DNA of 64,000 nt from DASVTU01 sp036387415. GTDB taxonomy: Bacteria; Acidobacteriota; Blastocatellia; Pyrinomonadales; Pyrinomonadaceae. Below the pieces are notes generated by a model. It saw nothing but the letters and a program-made list of their open reading frames with translations. It was not told the DNA's origin and made no database searches. Positions 61,166-64,000 of the stretch are shown in pieces. Position numbers and translations under genes: made by a program. Each line of letters starts with the position of its first letter. Position 1 is the stretch's first letter. The stretch spans positions 1 through 64,000 of the forward strand of contig DASVTU010000003.1 in assembly GCA_036387415.1 (NCBI GenBank). The letters are read 5' to 3'.

Positions 61166-62395
61166 TTAGCTGCCACCGGAGAGTTTGCCGATGAGGGTGA
61201 AGAGGGGCATGTACATGGCGATGACGATGGAGCCGATGGTGACGCCGAGGAAGCCAATCATGATGGGTTCGATGAGGGTGAGGAGGTTGGCGATTGCCGC
61301 ATCAACTTCTTGTTCGTAGAAGTCGGCGATCTTGCCGAGCATGGCGTCGAGGGCACCGGTCTGTTCGCCGATGCCGATCATTTGGGCGACCATGTTGGGA
61401 AACATCTCGGTGGCTTTGAGCGGTTCGATGAAGCTTTCGCCGCGTTCGACGCCGATGCGGATTTTGGTAATCGCTTCTTCGAGGATGACGTTTCCAGCAG
61501 TGCGCGCGGTGATGTCGAGGGATTGGAGGATGGGCACGCCGGAGGAGAGCAGCGTCGAGAGCGTGCGGGAGAAGCGCGCGATGGCGACCTTGCGGAGAAT
61601 GCCGCCGATGATTGGGAACTTGAGAAGGAGGTAGTCGATGCGTCGCTGCCCGCCGGTTGTTTTGTAGTAATAGCGAATGGCGAAGACCGCGCCGATGATT
61701 CCGGCGAGTACCATCAGTCCGCCGAAGCCTGCGACGAAGTTGCTGATGCCGACGACGATGCGCGTGGGGAGGGGAAGTTGTTCGCCGGGGCCGAGGAGGC
61801 CAAGGAAGATGTTTTGGAACGAGGGAATGACGAAAATCATGATGACGGAGATGACCGCCACGGCGATGACGATGACCGCCGACGGATAAATCATGGCCGA
61901 GAGGACATCACGACGTAGTTTGACAATCTTTTCGATGTAGGTCGAAAGACGCTGCAAGATGAGGTCGAGAATACCGCCCGCTTCGCCCGCTTCAACCATG
62001 TTGACGAAGAGTTGGTCGAAGACCTTCGGATGTCGCGACATCGACATGGCAAGCGTCGCACCTTCCTCCACGTCCTGCCGTACCTGCGTCAGTACCTGCT
62101 GAAAATATTTGTTCTCCTGTTGCTGCGCGAGAATTTCGAGGCACTGGACGAGCGGAAGACCAGCGTCAATCATGACGGAAAACTGACGCGTGAAGATGGA
62201 GAGGTCTTTGGCTTTAACTTTCTTGCGCCCGCCGAGTTTTGGCAACGCAATCTCGCGCCCCTTCTCTTTGGCAGAGGTGAGCATGACCTGTTCGCGCCGC
62301 AAGAGTTGGCGCAAGGCGTCGCGGTTCTCCGCCGGACGCTCGCCGACGATAACTTCTCCCATGCGATTGCGAGCTTTGAAGACGTAAGTGGGCAT
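61166..62395 (-). CDS. pilC: Type IV pilus inner-membrane platform protein
   Basis: This 409-residue protein has AGGAG 13 bases before its ATG. It comprises two T2SSF domains (about 70-195 and 275-395) with the family features FTRQFSVMIDAGLPLVQCLE, VEEGATLAMSMSRHPKVFDQ, LVNMVEAGEAGGILD and its second-domain copy MIGIGEQTGALDAMLGKIAD. Three long hydrophobic helices lie at about 170-195, 220-240 and 375-400. PilC anchors the pilus motor in the inner membrane and works with the PilB and PilT ATPases. It is downstream of pilT in the same direction, separated by 101 bases that contain a hairpin-rich stretch. Confidence 0.95.
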   Translation of the reverse strand: MPTYVFKARNRMGEVIVGERPAENRDALRQLLRREQVMLTSAKEKGREIALPKLGGRKKVKAKDLSIFTRQFSVMIDAGLPLVQCLEILAQQQENKYFQQVLTQVRQDVEEGATLAMSMSRHPKVFDQLFVNMVEAGEAGGILDLILQRLSTYIEKIVKLRRDVLSAMIYPSAVIVIAVAVISVIMIFVIPSFQNIFLGLLGPGEQLPLPTRIVVGISNFVAGFGGLMVLAGIIGAVFAIRYYYKTTGGQRRIDYLLLKFPIIGGILRKVAIARFSRTLSTLLSSGVPILQSLDITARTAGNVILEEAITKIRIGVERGESFIEPLKATEMFPNMVAQMIGIGEQTGALDAMLGKIADFYEQEVDAAIANLLTLIEPIMIGFLGVTIGSIVIAMYMPLFTLIGKLSGGS

Positions 62396-62410
62396 GAATT
62401 AAAAACTCCT

Positions 62411-62489
62411 GAATCGTCAGTCGTGAAGCGTGAATGGTAAGTCGTCAATAGAAGAACTGATTTCTTCTTGTGGCGATTCACGATTTGCC
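62411..62489. repeat. Word-type repeat between pilT and pilC (degenerate inverted repeat)
   Basis: AGAAGAA (62450-62456) pairs with TTCTTCT (62462-62468). Outside this core, left words (GTCGTGAAGCGTGAATGG) and the right arm (GCGATTCACGATTTGCC) mirror each other imperfectly. The ATTCACGATTT segment is also in the 30-bp stem at 29188-29263, so it looks like a decayed member of that family. Confidence 0.55.
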
Positions 62490-62496
62490 AAAATAT

Positions 62497-63693
62497 TTAT
62501 CTCACGTTGGGACGCGAGCCGACGGCACGCGGCTGTGCGTAGGGCGAGGGATGTTGGCCGCCGGGTCTTGCGCCGTTTGCGCCGCCGGTGTTGATGCCTG
62601 CGCCGTGCTCGATTAACTCGCGCAGTTCGTCGGCGTTGGCAGAACGCTGCATGGCAACTTCCATCGCAATCATGCGTTTGTGATAGAGCGTGGCGAGCGA
62701 CTGGTTGAAGGTCTGCATGCCGTGCTTGCCCTGTCCGGTCTGCATCATCGAATAAATCTGATGAATTTTGTCTTCGCGGATGAGGTTGCGGATAGCATTG
62801 TTGGGGACGAGGATTTCGAGTGCCATGGCGCGGCCACGACCGTCGGCGCGCGGCAGCAATGCTTGACAGAGAATGCCTTCGAGGACGAGCGAAAGCTGCG
62901 CGCGAATCTGCGCCTGTTGTCCTGCGGGGAATACGTCGATGATGCGGTTGATGGTCGAGGCGGCGCTGTTGGTGTGCAGCGTGGCGAAGGTCAAGTGGCC
63001 TGTCTCGGCGATGCGGAGCGCGGATTCGATGGTCTCAAGATCGCGCATTTCGCCGACGAGCACCACGTCCGGGTCTTGGCGAAGCGCCGTGCGGAGAGCT
63101 TCTGCGAAGCCTTTGGTGTCAGCCCCGACTTCGCGTTGATTGATGAGACAACTCTTGTGGCTGTGAAGAAACTCAATCGGGTCTTCGATGGTCATGATGT
63201 GCTCATGACGCTCGCGGTTGATTTTATCAATCATCGCGGCGAGCGTAGTCGATTTACCCGAACCCGTCGGCCCCGTGACTAGAATCAAACCGCGCGGGCG
63301 CTCGCAGAGTTGCGAGACGACGGACGGCAGCCCCAAAGTCTCGAAGGATTTTATCTCATAGGGGATGGCGCGAAAGACCGCGCCGACCGCGCCGCGCTGG
63401 TTGAAAAGATTGGCGCGAAAACGCGATAGACCGCGCACGCCGAAAGAGAAGTCGAGTTCGAGAGCTTCCTCGAAGCGATGCTTCTGGGCGTCCGTCAGCA
63501 CGCTGTAGGCGAGCGTCTTGGTGTCGGCAGAGGTCATCGCGCGCATACCTTCGATGGAGCGGAGATGTCCATCGACGCGGACTTGCGGCGGCGAATTCGT
63601 GGTGATGTGTAAGTCTGACCCGCCGAGTTCAATCAGCTTCTTCAGCAGTTCCGACAGCGAGAGTGGCTCGGCTGGTGCTTCGTTACCTGTCAT
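62497..63693 (-). CDS. pilT: Type IV pilus retraction ATPase
   Basis: This 398-residue hexameric ATPase powers pilus retraction. AGGA lies about 10 bases before the ATG. Walker A is LVTGPTGSGKSTTLAAMIDK near 141; the Asp box region EHIMTIEDPIEFLH, Walker B VVLVGEMRDLETIESALRIA and the His box GHLTFATLHTNSAASTINRI follow in order. The C-terminus has the PilT retraction region with DELRELIEHGAGINTGG but not the classic AIRNLIRE alone, which occurs earlier (NNAIRNLIREDKIHQIYSMM). The last 40 residues are Gly/Pro-rich and disordered. No pilB is next to it in this window. Confidence 0.95.
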   Translation of the reverse strand: MTGNEAPAEPLSLSELLKKLIELGGSDLHITTNSPPQVRVDGHLRSIEGMRAMTSADTKTLAYSVLTDAQKHRFEEALELDFSFGVRGLSRFRANLFNQRGAVGAVFRAIPYEIKSFETLGLPSVVSQLCERPRGLILVTGPTGSGKSTTLAAMIDKINRERHEHIMTIEDPIEFLHSHKSCLINQREVGADTKGFAEALRTALRQDPDVVLVGEMRDLETIESALRIAETGHLTFATLHTNSAASTINRIIDVFPAGQQAQIRAQLSLVLEGILCQALLPRADGRGRAMALEILVPNNAIRNLIREDKIHQIYSMMQTGQGKHGMQTFNQSLATLYHKRMIAMEVAMQRSANADELRELIEHGAGINTGGANGARPGGQHPSPYAQPRAVGSRPNVR

Positions 63694-63786
63694 GTGATGT
63701 TGTCCTGTAAATTAAAATGAGGTGCTTAATGGTTCACAACGTACGGCTGGCCTTGTGAGACGTGCCAGCCAGTTTGACGCTAAAGA

Positions 63787-64000
63787 TTAGCGGGGTGTTT
63801 TGGCAGCTACGGTTCCGCCGTTGCCGCTCACGCGGAAGGTCGAGACAATCTTTTCCGAGGCAGATGCGACTGGCTCGGCTAATGCAACGGGCGTGTTGGT
63901 GGCGAGACGATAGATGCGTCCATCAATCTCTGTGAAGTAGAAGGTCAGTGCTTGCTGCTCGCCCGTGCTGGCTGCTGCGCCCGTGCGTGCGAGCACGACG
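63787..64000 (-). CDS. C-terminal end of an unidentified protein upstream of pilT (partial)
   Basis: The frame is open from the right edge to a stop at 63787, giving 70 residues; the GTG at 63996 is probably internal. The visible part reads LTFYFTEIDGRIYRLATNTP and then an Ala/Ser-rich region ending TVAAKTPR. The end is low in hydrophobic residues and has no recognisable domain. It lies 93 bases upstream of pilT in the same orientation and may belong to the same pilus operon. The identity needs the sequence beyond the window. Confidence 0.6.
   Translation of the reverse strand, partial: VVLARTGAAASTGEQQALTFYFTEIDGRIYRLATNTPVALAEPVASASEKIVSTFRVSGNGGTVAAKTPR

Noticed and set aside
1..64000. 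Search for insertion sequences, phage or integrative elements
   Set aside because: No transposase, integrase, recombinase or phage structural gene was recognised, and no direct repeat of the tRNA 3' end was found.

Overview
This window is a GC-rich bacterial chromosome segment. Its gene content points to an acidobacterium, most likely of the Blastocatellia/Pyrinomonadaceae type. This is inferred from family content: an Oar-like TonB receptor, DUF5916/CBM9 barrels, tandem DUF4097 proteins, DUF5117 and M16 peptidases, HYR/DUF4214 surface proteins and type IV pilus genes. No rRNA or marker comparison was possible. There is no transposase, integrase, phage gene or CRISPR array, so it reads as ordinary chromosome with a secretion-heavy, scavenging lifestyle.

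Layout: 1-2602 (-) is a truncated TonB-dependent receptor. 3095-10920 (+) is a XylFGH-type sugar ABC transporter followed after 29 bases by a three-module secreted enzyme (GH15 glucoamylase, starch-binding-like domain, esterase). 11039-11716 (-) holds tRNA-Val(CAC) and an orphan type IV pilin. 12038-15287 (+) is MoxR, a small exported protein and DUF58. 15336-19138 (-) is the late heme operon hemE-hemH-hemY. 19493-25439 (+) is an ECF sigma factor, its zf-HC2 anti-sigma factor and three successive DUF4097 envelope proteins. 25926-31307 (+) is a large AMIN/CBM9/DUF5916 outer-membrane protein and an S9 peptidase.

32617-40425 (+) is the most coherent block: an eight-gene purine/ureide operon with three xanthine dehydrogenase subunits, allantoinase, allantoicase, OHCU decarboxylase, HIU hydrolase and the membrane urate hydroxylase PuuD. 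Together they can take hypoxanthine/xanthine through urate and allantoin to ureidoglycolate and urea. PuuD here lacks the cytochrome c tail known from characterised members. A DUF6986 aldolase-like enzyme converges on the operon and a YdcZ-type transporter follows.

42599-52152 is rich in peptidases: an M16 pair (one catalytic, one without the zinc motif), a PQQ-propeller protein, a DUF5117 zinc protease and an M4 thermolysin-like protease. 52902-57781 (+) encodes two modular surface proteins (Calx-beta/DUF4214; DUF11/seven HYR/PxKF). 58068-60911 (+) has a TlpA-like redoxin, a small barrel-like protein and a secreted amidohydrolase. 61166-64000 (-) is pilT-pilC plus the end of one more gene.

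The least conventional signal is a set of intergenic inverted repeats, built from short repeated words, that sit at gene ends (about 13.1, 15.3, 18.0, 19.3, 22.2, 23.4, 29.2 and 62.4 kb). One has a perfect 30-bp stem and another supplies the last codons of hemY. Ordinary rho-independent terminators also occur and look different.
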